Position numbers and translations under genes: made by a program
NCBI RefSeq assembly: GCF_010692325.1
Contig: NZ_JAAHHW010000006.1
Location: 1-64,000, forward strand
Length of the DNA: 64,000 nt
Direction of reading: 5' to 3'
Source of the DNA: Moorena sp. SIO3I8
GTDB taxonomy: Bacteria; Cyanobacteriota; Cyanobacteriia; Cyanobacteriales; Coleofasciculaceae
The notes under the pieces: generated by a model
Database searches by the model: none
Told to the model about the DNA's origin: nothing
Seen by the model: only the letters and a program-made list of their open reading frames with translations
Shown here: piece by piece, positions 45,189 through 55,093 of the stretch
How the letters are laid out: the number at the start of each line of letters is the position of its first letter
How positions within the stretch are numbered: position 1 is the stretch's first letter

Positions 45189-46466
45189 TTATTTGTTTTT
45201 GTCTTCAGAGCCACAGTTGATTGAGTCCAGCTTTGCGGCAAATTCCAGAGCACCTTTAATACTATCGATATTGCCCTCAATCCGTGCAATTTGAATCTCA
45301 GTCAGTAACTCACCAATTTTAGAACTAGGGGATAACTTAAGAGACTTGATTAAATCTTTACCAGTAACCAGTGGTGTGGGATGGGCAACCTGGTCATTGG
45401 GATTCAAATAGTGCTCAATCAAGGGTGCTATAGTATCCACAGCCATGCCCCTGGCAACTGCCAAAAGCGCTACCACAGGAAAGACAGCTCCAACGTTAAG
45501 AAAGAAGAAATACTGGTCCCGTAATGGGATATCCTTGGCAGTAGTATAAGACAGCAATTGGGGCAAATGTTGGATTGCCCTGACTACTATTCGAGTCTGA
45601 ACACGAGAGTACTTTAGAGCTAACAGCTGTTGTTCAGCAACTGCTGGTATTGATGATAATAAATTTGCTAGCTTAGCCAAATTTAGCAAAGATAAAGAAT
45701 GCTTAGTCACCTTTAAGTTCAATTCCACCCCAAGCTTAGGCCAGGTTTCTGCCAGTACCATCGCGGATGGGTTAATTGCTGTCATGTACTCGAAAGATTC
45801 AGCGGTGGCATCAGGCAGCCATGGTCGTAATACATTATCCTCCCAGGCCGCTTTTAGCCAAGGTACACCCTGAGGAGACTTGAGGAGATAGCCCAATTCT
45901 GTCCGTACCCGTTCTGCTGCGATTTGGCTCAATAACGGTGCTACCTTTCTAATCGCTGACTGGGTGGCTGGGTCAATCTGAAAACCCAACTGAGCGGCTT
46001 GTCGATAAGCCCGCAATAATCGTAATGGGTCATTTTGTAAGTTTTCTGGTGACACCATCCGGATTATCCCTTTACGGCAATCCAAGATACCTTGTAATGG
46101 ATCAATGAATTCCTTGGTGTGGGGATTAAATGCGATCGCATTAATCGTAAAATCTCGCCTATGTAAGTCAGCCTCTATGCTATCCCCGTCCTGTTGAGCA
46201 AAGTCAACTGTGGCGTTGCCAAACACTACCCTAGCTATTTGACGCTGGGCATCCAAAACCACAAATCCGGCCTTATAACGTCTTGCTAGCTTGCTTGCTG
46301 TCCGTACTGCTTTAGTGGGTAAAACAAAGTCTAAGTCTAAGTAATCCGACTGTCGGTTGATCAGAGCATCCCTAACCGCACCACCCACCAAGCAAGCCTC
46401 AGAAGGGAGTAACTCCCAGTTAAACGGCCAATTTTGGGGTGATATAGCAGTTTGGTAATTAGTCAT
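45189..46466 (-). CDS. cca: CCA tRNA nucleotidyltransferase / poly(A) polymerase family
   Basis: 425 residues of the class II nucleotidyltransferase family. LVGGAVRDAL (about 26-35) and the catalytic DLDFVLP (about 44-50) lie in the head domain. RRDFTINAIAFNP (motif B, about 128-140) and DPLRLLRAYRQAAQLGF (about 165-181) follow. It adds or repairs the 3' CCA of tRNAs. Both tRNA genes in this window lack an encoded CCA, so such an enzyme is required. No HD domain is seen. In cyanobacteria paralogues can split CCA- and A-adding activities, so precise specificity is uncertain. Confidence 0.9.
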   Translation of the reverse strand: MTNYQTAISPQNWPFNWELLPSEACLVGGAVRDALINRQSDYLDLDFVLPTKAVRTASKLARRYKAGFVVLDAQRQIARVVFGNATVDFAQQDGDSIEADLHRRDFTINAIAFNPHTKEFIDPLQGILDCRKGIIRMVSPENLQNDPLRLLRAYRQAAQLGFQIDPATQSAIRKVAPLLSQIAAERVRTELGYLLKSPQGVPWLKAAWEDNVLRPWLPDATAESFEYMTAINPSAMVLAETWPKLGVELNLKVTKHSLSLLNLAKLANLLSSIPAVAEQQLLALKYSRVQTRIVVRAIQHLPQLLSYTTAKDIPLRDQYFFFLNVGAVFPVVALLAVARGMAVDTIAPLIEHYLNPNDQVAHPTPLVTGKDLIKSLKLSPSSKIGELLTEIQIARIEGNIDSIKGALEFAAKLDSINCGSEDKNK

Positions 46467-46642
46467 TAGTCATTTTCTGAAATCTCAGAAATAATACTAT
46501 ATATCAATTGTGGTAAACTCGAACATATAACTTTATAAAAGTAGCAAACAGAGTAGCCAATACTTAAGTATTTGATATTATAAGCTAGCTAATAAATTTC
46601 TGAATTGAGCTATGCTAAAATAAAGGAAATGGAGTTTAAGCA

Positions 46643-46891
46643 ATGTGTATTTGCATTAACTGCCACTACGTAGACCGGTGTACTACATACCATGCTGTGG
46701 AAACCCAGCATCAGGTACCTCACCTGACGGAATCTCCCAACTTTGAAGCGGTTGAGCCCACCATCAATGTCAATATCCGTTCTACTGAAGATATAATCGA
46801 AATGGAATGGGACGTTGTGGGGTGTAATAGCTTTAAGCAGGAAACTGGCAAGTGGGCAAAGCTTCGTCCTGGTGAACTGGTACCCACCTGA
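46643..46891 (+). CDS. ycf34: Ycf34 family protein
   Basis: 82 residues, conserved in cyanobacteria and algal plastids. The N-terminal MCICINCHYVDRC has the characteristic cysteines that bind an iron-sulphur cluster in the Synechocystis homologue, where loss affects photosynthetic electron transport. The sequence PTINVNIR and EMEWDVVGC are also typical. The ATG is preceded by AGGAAATGGAG (Shine-Dalgarno GGAG, about 10 nt). A useful marker that the host is a cyanobacterium. Confidence 0.92.
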   Translation: MCICINCHYVDRCTTYHAVETQHQVPHLTESPNFEAVEPTINVNIRSTEDIIEMEWDVVGCNSFKQETGKWAKLRPGELVPT

Positions 46892-47117
46892 TGGGATTGT
46901 GAATTTTAGGTATTCTGGCGATAAGCTCCACTCTGTAGCTAAGATCAGCATGGGATTCATCGCCAGTCAAGTTTTAATTTAACCAAGCAAGCTTTTGATA
47001 AAAGCTCGAATTGGTTCTGGTTGTGTTTGTCCAGTATTTTCTATAATACTGCTTTAATTGACACAAAAGACACGATCGAGCCAAAATATTAAAAAGTATT
47101 AATTTTTGTAACGCTGG

Positions 47118-47747
47118 ATGTCTTTTGAGCTTTTATCGTTGGAAACAGTCCAGGACATAGCTAAGGACTATGGCTACTGGGCAGTTTTTTTTGGGATTGC
47201 CCTGGAAAACGCTGGGGTTCCCATACCGGGAGAAACCATTACCCTGGTAGGTGGCTTCGGTGCAGGTAGCGGCGAACTCAATTATTGGGTAGTCCTATGC
47301 TCTGCGATCGCTGGTGCTGTCTTAGGAGATAACTGTGGTTACTGGATTGGGAAAATCGGTGGTTGGCCCTTACTACTGCGAATTGGGGGTTTAGTCCGGA
47401 TCACAGAAGCACAACTGACAGAGGCTAAAACCGAATTTCGTAAGAACGCTGCTAAGGCCGTTTTTTTTGGTCGATTTGTGGCAATACTGCGGATCTTTGC
47501 TGGTCCAATGGCAGGGATTGTTCAGATGCCTTACCCGAAATTTCTATTATTCAATTTAGCTGGTGCTACGATCTGGGCATCAGTGATGGTGAGTTTATCC
47601 TACTTTTGCGGACGCTTGATACCTCTGGAACTATTAATCTCTTCGGTATCTAAATTTGCGATTGTTGCTCTGATTTTGGTGATTGGCTCGATTGTTGTTC
47701 CTAAATGGTTTGAGTCTCGTAGGCAGAAATTGGAGATGGGGGATTAG
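47118..47747 (+). CDS. DedA family membrane protein
   Basis: 209 residues, about five hydrophobic segments. Family motifs: ENAGVPIPGET (about 29-39) and FFGRFVAILRIFAGPMAGIVQMP (about 115-137), with the conserved Arg pair. DedA/SNARE-associated proteins are lipid scramblases or transporters; bacterial members recycle polyprenyl phosphate or phosphatidylethanolamine and influence membrane homeostasis. It is alone, converging on argG. Confidence 0.92.
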   Translation: MSFELLSLETVQDIAKDYGYWAVFFGIALENAGVPIPGETITLVGGFGAGSGELNYWVVLCSAIAGAVLGDNCGYWIGKIGGWPLLLRIGGLVRITEAQLTEAKTEFRKNAAKAVFFGRFVAILRIFAGPMAGIVQMPYPKFLLFNLAGATIWASVMVSLSYFCGRLIPLELLISSVSKFAIVALILVIGSIVVPKWFESRRQKLEMGD

Positions 47748-47821
47748 TTTAAATTGGCAAAGGGTAATCGGTAATTGGTAGTTAACGATTACCGTAACCC
47801 AATTACCGTAACCCAAAATTC

Positions 47822-49024
47822 CTAACTTCTGGTTTTTGCTGACCACACCCGAGTTGGTAATCCCCACAAGTAGATGAAACCCTCAGCAGCCTTGTGGTCA
47901 AACTGGTCTTCTGAGGTGTAGGTAGCCAGTTCCAGAGTGTAGAGAGAATTCTCTGACTGACGTCCTACAATTATGGCATTACCCTTGAAAAGTTTAACCT
48001 TGACTGTACCGGATACCCGCTCCTGGGTTTTTTGAATGAAAGCATCCAAAGCATCCTTAAGGGGACTGTACCACAAGCCTTTGTAGACCATTTGACTGTA
48101 GGTGTCTTCAATCCCTCGCTTGTACTGGGTAACATCAGCGGTCAAGGTCAGACTTTCCAAGTCACGATGAGCTTGGAGCAACACCGATAGGGCTGGTGTT
48201 TCGTAAATGTCTCGGCTTTTGATACCAACTACCCGGTTCTCAATCATGTCAATTCGTCCCACACCGTGATTGCCAGCTAACTCGTTCAGTTGACTAATCA
48301 AAGTAACCGGATCAAGGAGATTACCGTTAAGTATAGTGGGAACACCCCCCTCAAAGCCGATTTCAATATACTCTGGCTCGTCTGGTGTATTTGCGATCGC
48401 TTTTGTCATGGCATAAACTTCCTCTGGTGGTTCTACCATCGGATCTTCAAGCACCGCCGCTGCAATACTCCGCCCTAGCAGGTTACGGTCAATGCTGTAG
48501 GGGGAAGACTTTTTCACTGGTGAGGGAATACCAAAGCGCTCACCATATGCGATCGCATCTTCACGAGAGAACCCCCACTCCCTAGCTGGTGCCAATATTT
48601 TCAAGTTGGGGTTAAGGGCGATAATCGACACATCAAAACGCACCTGGTCATTGCCCTTACCGGTACAACCATGAGCTACCGCATCTGCACCGTATTTTTC
48701 AGCAGTCTCCACCAATAATTTAGCAATCAGGGGACGAGCCAGAGCAGTGGAGAGGGGATAGCGACTTTCATAAAGAGCATTAGCCTGAATGGCTGGAAAA
48801 GCATAGTCCTTGACAAAGGTGTAGGTAGCATCAGCAACCAAGGATTCTGTTGCCCCAGCGTCCAAGGCTTTTTGTCTGATTGGTTCTAGTTCATCTCCCT
48901 GACCTAAATTTGCCGCTAGGGTGATCACCTCCTTTACTCCCCATTCTTCTTTGAGATAAGGGATACAAACCGACGTATCTACGCCACCGGAATATGCTAG
49001 AATAACTTTGTCAGCACGGCTCAT
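47822..49024 (-). CDS. argG: Argininosuccinate synthase
   Basis: 400 residues, the usual length. It joins citrulline and aspartate with ATP in arginine synthesis. The N-terminal PP-loop [10 protein letters not shown] (about 9-18), [14 protein letters not shown] (citrulline/aspartate site) and [13 protein letters not shown] are all present. The ATG at 49024 follows a weak purine-rich stretch. The internal codon for [10 protein letters not shown] contains a HIP1 octamer, as in many genes here. Monocistronic. Confidence 0.97.
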   Translation of the reverse strand: MSRADKVILAYSGGVDTSVCIPYLKEEWGVKEVITLAANLGQGDELEPIRQKALDAGATESLVADATYTFVKDYAFPAIQANALYESRYPLSTALARPLIAKLLVETAEKYGADAVAHGCTGKGNDQVRFDVSIIALNPNLKILAPAREWGFSREDAIAYGERFGIPSPVKKSSPYSIDRNLLGRSIAAAVLEDPMVEPPEEVYAMTKAIANTPDEPEYIEIGFEGGVPTILNGNLLDPVTLISQLNELAGNHGVGRIDMIENRVVGIKSRDIYETPALSVLLQAHRDLESLTLTADVTQYKRGIEDTYSQMVYKGLWYSPLKDALDAFIQKTQERVSGTVKVKLFKGNAIIVGRQSENSLYTLELATYTSEDQFDHKAAEGFIYLWGLPTRVWSAKTRS

Positions 49025-49108
49025 GATAATTTTACCCTGTGGAAAACAACAAAATATCTATTCTATCCACATATTTCCAGAATAGGGTTGCTCAATTGGC
49101 ACAGAACT

Positions 49109-50335
49109 CTAATCGTAATCCGCTTCAACAGTATCAATCCAAGCCAAACTAGTGCCTGGATAATAGTTGCCTAAAATTTCTTGATAGGTGTAACCCTGCT
49201 TAGCCAAGTCACGAGCTCCGGTTTGACTCATACCCTGACCACCAAATACATTTTTGACAATATGGTCAGAAGCCGCGTACAAGGATTCTACCACCCCACC
49301 TTTGTAACTTAGAAAAATGCCGCGAGTTTCTTGAACTGCCTGAGCCGTGGTGTTCCACTCATATTTGATTCCTTTGTAAACTTGCCAACGCTGAGTGTTT
49401 CCCAAATCATAGAACTTACTAGCGGGTCGAATCGCATGAACCAAAGCATAGGAGCGAGCAGCAATGGCTTGTGCTTTCAGAGCTGCCATTGGCCAACTAG
49501 GATACACTTCCGCTCCCACCACCGAAGTCAGGTAAAGCTCAAGGTCAACGTAGTTTACTGCCAAGATGCTATCTCCCTTAGAAATCAATAGCAAATCCCC
49601 TCGATACCACCGATTTCCTACTAATACATACCCTCCGTTAGTTGGCTTCACCCAAAGCCCTGCGGGGGTCTTATAGTTACCAATTTGAATATAGTCCCCT
49701 AATGGTTTAACATTACTTCCCTGATTGGCGGTTAGTTTACCCAGGGGCTGACCCCTAGCATCCAGCAACTCACCCGGTGTTGAAGTAGCCACTACCAGAG
49801 ACTTAACACCATTGGCTACAGCAACTCGCATTTCTAAGATCGGAGCATCATTCAATGGCTTTGGTGCTGGTTGCTGATTTTTGGTAGCTCCTTCAGACTG
49901 GCTGGGCGGCTGGTTGTTATGATTATAAGACTCAGTCTTGGCTGATTTATCCGATTTATCCTGGGATTTATCCTTGGTAGTAGCAGTAGATTGTTTAGTG
50001 TCTTGCTTGCTAGAGGTTGATGCTTCGGTAGCTTTAGTTTGGGCTAGGGTTGGTGAGGGTGGTGACTTAGAGACAGTGGAATTCTCATCCTTGGGGGTAA
50101 GAGATTGGGATGGTGTTGGATCTGTGGCGGTAGATGTTAGTTCAGATTTCCGAGTATCCTCTGAGTTAGCCAGCCCATCCCACTCAGGGGAAACTTGATC
50201 TGGGGACTTTGGAGGAGAAGAGGTTGAGGAAGATGTTTCTAACTCAGAGCCAGGTGACAGAGATTTCGCTAAGACTAAAGGTACAGATAGGGCAATTGAA
50301 AATAGGGCAATTGACCACAACACTGATTTCGTCAT
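49109..50335 (-). CDS. SpoIID/LytB domain protein
   Basis: 408 residues. A signal peptide (about 1-23) is followed by a low-complexity Ser/Thr/Pro/Lys region (about 30-155) and then a SpoIID/LytB domain. In the domain, MAALKAQAIAARSYALVH (about 283-300) contains the catalytic-type motif, and HIVKNVFGGQGMSQTGARDLAKQG closes it. SpoIID is a lytic transglycosylase acting on denuded peptidoglycan; cyanobacterial homologues are presumed cell-wall hydrolases or amidase modifiers. It lies downstream of the receptor cyclase gene but 516 nt away with a strong hairpin between. Confidence 0.88.
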   Translation of the reverse strand: MTKSVLWSIALFSIALSVPLVLAKSLSPGSELETSSSTSSPPKSPDQVSPEWDGLANSEDTRKSELTSTATDPTPSQSLTPKDENSTVSKSPPSPTLAQTKATEASTSSKQDTKQSTATTKDKSQDKSDKSAKTESYNHNNQPPSQSEGATKNQQPAPKPLNDAPILEMRVAVANGVKSLVVATSTPGELLDARGQPLGKLTANQGSNVKPLGDYIQIGNYKTPAGLWVKPTNGGYVLVGNRWYRGDLLLISKGDSILAVNYVDLELYLTSVVGAEVYPSWPMAALKAQAIAARSYALVHAIRPASKFYDLGNTQRWQVYKGIKYEWNTTAQAVQETRGIFLSYKGGVVESLYAASDHIVKNVFGGQGMSQTGARDLAKQGYTYQEILGNYYPGTSLAWIDTVEADYD

Positions 50336-50446
50336 TTGTAATTAAAATTAAACACTTGCTTCACCGGCTATTACACTATATAATACAGCATTCCTATTGG
50401 AATTCTGGATAGTGACAGACAGCTTATCCCTTTCTTAGCTTCCGCC

Positions 50447-50497
50447 AAAATTCATCCCACATCTCAACACTTCGTTTTGAGATGTGGGATGAATTTT
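50447..50497. repeat. Perfect 21-bp inverted repeat hairpin
   Basis: AAAATTCATCCCACATCTCAA (50447-50467) and its exact complement at 50477-50497, loop of 9 nt. It lies between two minus-strand genes: 111 nt upstream of the SpoIID-like start and 355 nt after the cyclase stop. It could be a bidirectional terminator (A-run and T-run at the ends) or a tiny foldback element. Confidence 0.7.
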
Positions 50498-50851
50498 GCA
50501 CAAACTCTTTCACAAAAAACCGGCACGATGTGTTATAGTGTATTTAGTGACAAGCAAAGCTGAAAATGCTGGCATGTTGGTGAAACGTTTTTACAAAAAA
50601 TTAAAAAAAAATATATAGAGCAGAGGCCGATGGAAGATGAATCAGGTAATTGCTAGTTAACACTAAAGCTTTGATCCTCCCAAAGATCGGCAGGGGGTCA
50701 ACCCTCAACCTTGGCCTTTGGCCACGCTTCGCGAACAACCTTGGCCTTTGGCCACGCTTCGCGAACAACCTTGGCCTTTGGCCACGCTTCGCGAACAACC
50801 CTCAACCCACCCTACTTCGGACGCCAAGAGCGAACAACCTTCCACAATCAC
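50498..50851. other. Spacer with three tandem SDRs
   Basis: No gene. Three copies of a 24-nt SDR occur at 50713-50736, 50743-50766 and 50773-50796 in a 30-nt period, reading GGCCTTTGGCCACGCTTCGC and GAAC on the plus strand. Confidence 0.7.
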
Positions 50852-53800
50852 TTACTTTCGCCCAGTCAGCCAATAGGTGATCATCTCTCCTTTGCCCTTC
50901 ACATTAATAATTCCTCGCTCTTCAAACAAATACTTGTCTCTTAAACGCTCGTAAGTGTTAGCAGTAACTTGAATTCTCCCAGGTTCCCCTTGAGAGTCCA
51001 TCCGAGATGCCACATTAACCGCATCCCCCCACAAATCATAAATAAACTTCTGGATACCGATCACCCCAGCTACCACAGGACCAGTGTTAATCCCGATGCG
51101 CAGGCGGAATGGTTCTCCATCATCCCGCTGGAAACGAGTAATTTCCTGTTGCAGATCCAATGCCATGTTTGCGATCGCTTCTGGATGGTCATCCCTAGGG
51201 TTAGGTAGACCACCAACAACCATATAGGCATCTCCAATGGTCTTAATTTTCTCTAATCCATGGTGCTGCGCTAGTTGGTCAAAGCTTGAGAAAATTTGAT
51301 TAAGTAGATTAACCAATTCTGTGGGAGAAATGCGAGCAGAAAGCTTGGTAAACTCCACAATATCAGCAAACAGAATTGTTACTTCGTCAAAGCGATTCGC
51401 AATAGCTTTTGGCTCTTGTTTTAATCGTTGGGCGATGGAGTGAGGTAAAATATTCAACAACAAGTGTTCCGACTTTTCTTGTTCAGCTCTCAGCGCTGCT
51501 TCTGCCTGTTTGCCCTTGGTAATGTCGGCGACAGTGCCTTCGTAGTACAGTAGTTTCCCTTCAGCATCACGCACAACACGAGCATTCTGAGACGTCCAGA
51601 TGATTTGGCCATCTTGTCGATAAACCCTAGCTTCAAAATCCGAGATAGCACCATGCTCCTCAACCGCAGCAATAAACTCAGCATAGCTGTTGGGGTTGAC
51701 ATAAAGTTGCTGTTTAATATCGGTCACTTTAGTAACTATTTCTTCTGGGCTAGAGTAGCCATACATCCGAGCTAAAGCTGGATTAACACTCAGGTACTGC
51801 CCATCCGGTGTAATCTGAAAAATCCCCTCAGCCACATTTTCAAAGATGCTACGATACTTCTCTTCAGCTTCCTGGAGTGCATCTAGAACCCGTTTGCGCT
51901 CGGTAATATTACGGGCGACCCAAATCACACAATTGTTTGGCAGGGGTGAGACACTCGCAGCAAACCACACCTGGGAATTATCACCTCTAAAGTGTGAAGT
52001 ATGAAAGGGTTTTTCAGTTTGCCCCACTAGCTTTTGGCCATTGAATTCCGAAAATTTTTCATAATCGGATGAATTGTGATAATATTTGTTAGTGTGATGC
52101 CCTATATTCTTGGAATCGAAGTCCGAAAGTTTGTGGCCATTCAAGTCTGAGTTAGAACTAATTTCATCCTTAATACTTCCTACTTGATAATGTACTATAG
52201 GTAAACTGTATTCTATATTCAGGGTTTGTTTAGTATCTAAGACTTGCCGGATATGGGTGACAAAAAGTTCAGCTTGCTTGGGGGGAAAAACCTCGTAGAC
52301 ACTCTTACCAAGTAGTTCGGTCGTTGGACTATATAAAACCTCAGAATTGGTGGAGACTACTTTCATGTATCGTCCTTGAGCATCAAAAACAGTAATCACA
52401 TCTGTCATCGCCCCAAACAGCACCCGCAACTCAGCTTCGGATTTACGTAGTGCTGCTTCGATGTGCTTGCGCTCTACAATCTCAATCCGTAGTTGATGAT
52501 TGGCGTCCCGTAGTGCTGCTGTTCGTTCCTCCACTCGGGTTTCTAACACTTCATTGGCTTTTTGCAAGGCTTCCTGAGCTTGCTTACGCTCAGAGATGTC
52601 TTCTACAGTACCTTCGTAATACAGCAGATTGCCATCTTCATCTTTAATGGCACGGGCATTTTCGCAAATCCAAGTCAAACTGCCATCTTTGCGATAGACT
52701 TGGGACTCGAAATCCACTAAGGTAGGATTTTCTTCCAATAACTGGATGAATTGGGAGCGACGGTTCGGATCAACATAAAGTTGCTGCTCAATATTCGTGA
52801 CAGTATTAATTAATACTTCTGGGGACTCATAACCATAGATGCGAGCTAAAGCTGGGTTGGCACTAAGGTAACCTCCTGACGGGGTGGTTTGGAAGATGCC
52901 TTCTACAGCATTTTCAAAGATATTGCGATATTTTGCTTCAGCTTGCCGACGCTCGCTAATATCAATCCCAATAGTGAAAGCAGCTGAGCCTTGATGGTAC
53001 TTCTGGGCAACAATTACATAGTTTCGCTTTTCGTCATTGACGATAGCCGAGACTTCTCGGCAAGCATCTTGTTCTGGAGTGGCAAAAAACTCCTTGACAA
53101 AGTCATTAAACTCTGAGCTAGCCTGAAGAAAACCAATGTCTTGACCCACAAACCCCTCTGAGGGCAAGTTAAAGGTTTTGGCTAAATGGCGATTCACACC
53201 TAGGTATTGCAAATCCGAGCTAATCCAAGAAACAATCCCTGGTACTGCGCCTAAAACTGCCTGTAACTGATCTTTGGTCTTGCGCAGGTCCTCAAGGGCC
53301 TGCTGACGTTCGGTAATATCAATCCCAACGGTGAAAGCAGCTGAGCCTTGATGGTACTTCTGGGCAACAATTACATAGTTTCGCTTTTCGTCATTAACAA
53401 TAGCCGAGACTTCTCGGCAAGCATCTTGTTCTGGAGTGGCAAAAAACTCCTTGACAAAGTCATTAAACTCTGAGCTAGCCTGAAGAAACCCAATGTCTTG
53501 ACCCACAAACCCCTCTGAGGGCAAGTTAAATGTTTTGGCTAAATGGCGATTCACACCCAAGTAGCGCAAATCCGAACTAATCCAAGAGACAATCCCCGGT
53601 ACCGCTTCCAACACGGCCTTTAACTGATCTTTAGCTGCCCTGAGTTCTTCTTGAGCTTGCTGACGCTCTCGCACCTCCGTAATTAGCTGAGCATTAGATG
53701 CTTTTAAGTCAGCTGTGCGTTGTTCAACCTTTAACTCCAGCTCATCGAACGCTTTCTGGAGTTTTGCTTCAATTCGTTGCCGCTCAACTATTTCATGTTT

Positions 53801-55093
53801 CAACTGTGCCGTTGCCATTTCTAATACTTGTGCATTGGTCTCGAAAGACCTAGCTTTTTCAATCCATTGAGCCACCTCAGCCAATAATTCAATCACCACA
53901 TTTGTGCTATAGGGTTCGATCAATGGTGTGGCCCTAGCCGACCCATTGTATTGGTGAGTTTGTGTATCACAGGCACAGTTATAGGTTTCAACCCCTAACC
54001 AGGGTAGGGGTTTAATCGGACGTTCACTGGTAAACACAATTTCAAATTGTCCAGTAGGCAAAATCCGCCCAATCCGGCATTTTTTGGCAATATGGTGATT
54101 CGGTTCGATTTGGACTAATCCTCCCGGAGCATCAAATTTATGACCATAAGCTGCCACCCGTACCCGGTCTACTTCAAATGATTGAGCGGATTCCACGGCT
54201 TGTTTCCAAAGGTAAACCTGGGCGTAGGCGGCTTCAATGGGGTCACTAGTCACTCGGTTAGCTCCGTAACGACGCTGAAAATTCTGGACAAACCGTTGAT
54301 TATTAGGAGTGTTCAGACTCTGGAAATAGCTCCAGCTGGCATAATGTCCCGCCGCTGTATCCCCTATCCTTTGGAGTTCCGCCTCAGCCACACTCACTGC
54401 CATAATCGGAATCTCATCAGCTCTAATTCCAGAGGATTTGTACTGGCGATAGAAGGCTACATTACTGTCACCATTGAGGGTGTTGAAGACCACATCTGGT
54501 TGAACCTGTTTAATTTTGGTGATCACCTCACCCATATCTTGAGTGCCTAGAGCCATGTAATCTTCCCCAACCACTGTCCCCCCCAGTTGTTTCAGTTGCG
54601 CTTTAATAATCTTGTTGGCAGTCAGGGGGAAAATATAGTCGCTACCGATCAGATAAAATCGCTTACCGTAATTTTTCACCAGCCAGTTCACCGCTGGCTC
54701 AATTTGTTGATTTGGACAAGACCCGGTATAAAAAATATTGGGGGAACATTCCAGACCCTCATATTGTAGGGGGTACCATAGCAGAGAATTTAACACCTCG
54801 AATACAGGCAAAACTGCCTTACGAGAAGCAGACGTCCAGCAGCCAAAGACTGTGGCTACCTGATCCTGTTGAATCAGTTTTCTGGCCTTGCTCTCAAATT
54901 CCGCTGAGTTCGATGCGCCATCCTCAACGATCGCTTCGATAGGTTGACCAAGAACTCCTCCGGTTTGGTTAATTTCTGCGATCGCCATCAGCTCAGCTTC
55001 CACCAGGGGGGCTTCGCTAATTGCCATAGTACCTCTTAAGGAATGCAATATACCAACTCGTATACAGGGGTTATCAGTCTTGAAACTTGGCAT
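50852..55093 (-). CDS. Receptor-type class III adenylate cyclase with amide/urea-binding-like and PAS domains
   Basis: 1413 residues, no signal peptide. Residues 1-360 resemble ABC-type amide/urea substrate-binding proteins of the AmiC/UrtA kind (RVGILHSLRGTMAISE, LIGSDYIFPLTANK, YASWSYFQSL). A coiled coil (about 380-480) and five PAS modules follow; the first two are near-identical tandem copies. A class III cyclase domain closes the protein (about 1190-1413). Metal Asp residues lie in LFADIVEFT and IGDAYM. The base-selecting positions are Lys (EKIKTIGD) and Asp (YDLWGDAVN), which predict ATP rather than GTP. It probably senses a small ligand in the cytoplasm and makes cAMP. A partner CRP-type operator is at 4385. 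Confidence 0.9.
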   Translation of the reverse strand: MPSFKTDNPCIRVGILHSLRGTMAISEAPLVEAELMAIAEINQTGGVLGQPIEAIVEDGASNSAEFESKARKLIQQDQVATVFGCWTSASRKAVLPVFEVLNSLLWYPLQYEGLECSPNIFYTGSCPNQQIEPAVNWLVKNYGKRFYLIGSDYIFPLTANKIIKAQLKQLGGTVVGEDYMALGTQDMGEVITKIKQVQPDVVFNTLNGDSNVAFYRQYKSSGIRADEIPIMAVSVAEAELQRIGDTAAGHYASWSYFQSLNTPNNQRFVQNFQRRYGANRVTSDPIEAAYAQVYLWKQAVESAQSFEVDRVRVAAYGHKFDAPGGLVQIEPNHHIAKKCRIGRILPTGQFEIVFTSERPIKPLPWLGVETYNCACDTQTHQYNGSARATPLIEPYSTNVVIELLAEVAQWIEKARSFETNAQVLEMATAQLKHEIVERQRIEAKLQKAFDELELKVEQRTADLKASNAQLITEVRERQQAQEELRAAKDQLKAVLEAVPGIVSWISSDLRYLGVNRHLAKTFNLPSEGFVGQDIGFLQASSEFNDFVKEFFATPEQDACREVSAIVNDEKRNYVIVAQKYHQGSAAFTVGIDITERQQALEDLRKTKDQLQAVLGAVPGIVSWISSDLQYLGVNRHLAKTFNLPSEGFVGQDIGFLQASSEFNDFVKEFFATPEQDACREVSAIVNDEKRNYVIVAQKYHQGSAAFTIGIDISERRQAEAKYRNIFENAVEGIFQTTPSGGYLSANPALARIYGYESPEVLINTVTNIEQQLYVDPNRRSQFIQLLEENPTLVDFESQVYRKDGSLTWICENARAIKDEDGNLLYYEGTVEDISERKQAQEALQKANEVLETRVEERTAALRDANHQLRIEIVERKHIEAALRKSEAELRVLFGAMTDVITVFDAQGRYMKVVSTNSEVLYSPTTELLGKSVYEVFPPKQAELFVTHIRQVLDTKQTLNIEYSLPIVHYQVGSIKDEISSNSDLNGHKLSDFDSKNIGHHTNKYYHNSSDYEKFSEFNGQKLVGQTEKPFHTSHFRGDNSQVWFAASVSPLPNNCVIWVARNITERKRVLDALQEAEEKYRSIFENVAEGIFQITPDGQYLSVNPALARMYGYSSPEEIVTKVTDIKQQLYVNPNSYAEFIAAVEEHGAISDFEARVYRQDGQIIWTSQNARVVRDAEGKLLYYEGTVADITKGKQAEAALRAEQEKSEHLLLNILPHSIAQRLKQEPKAIANRFDEVTILFADIVEFTKLSARISPTELVNLLNQIFSSFDQLAQHHGLEKIKTIGDAYMVVGGLPNPRDDHPEAIANMALDLQQEITRFQRDDGEPFRLRIGINTGPVVAGVIGIQKFIYDLWGDAVNVASRMDSQGEPGRIQVTANTYERLRDKYLFEERGIINVKGKGEMITYWLTGRK

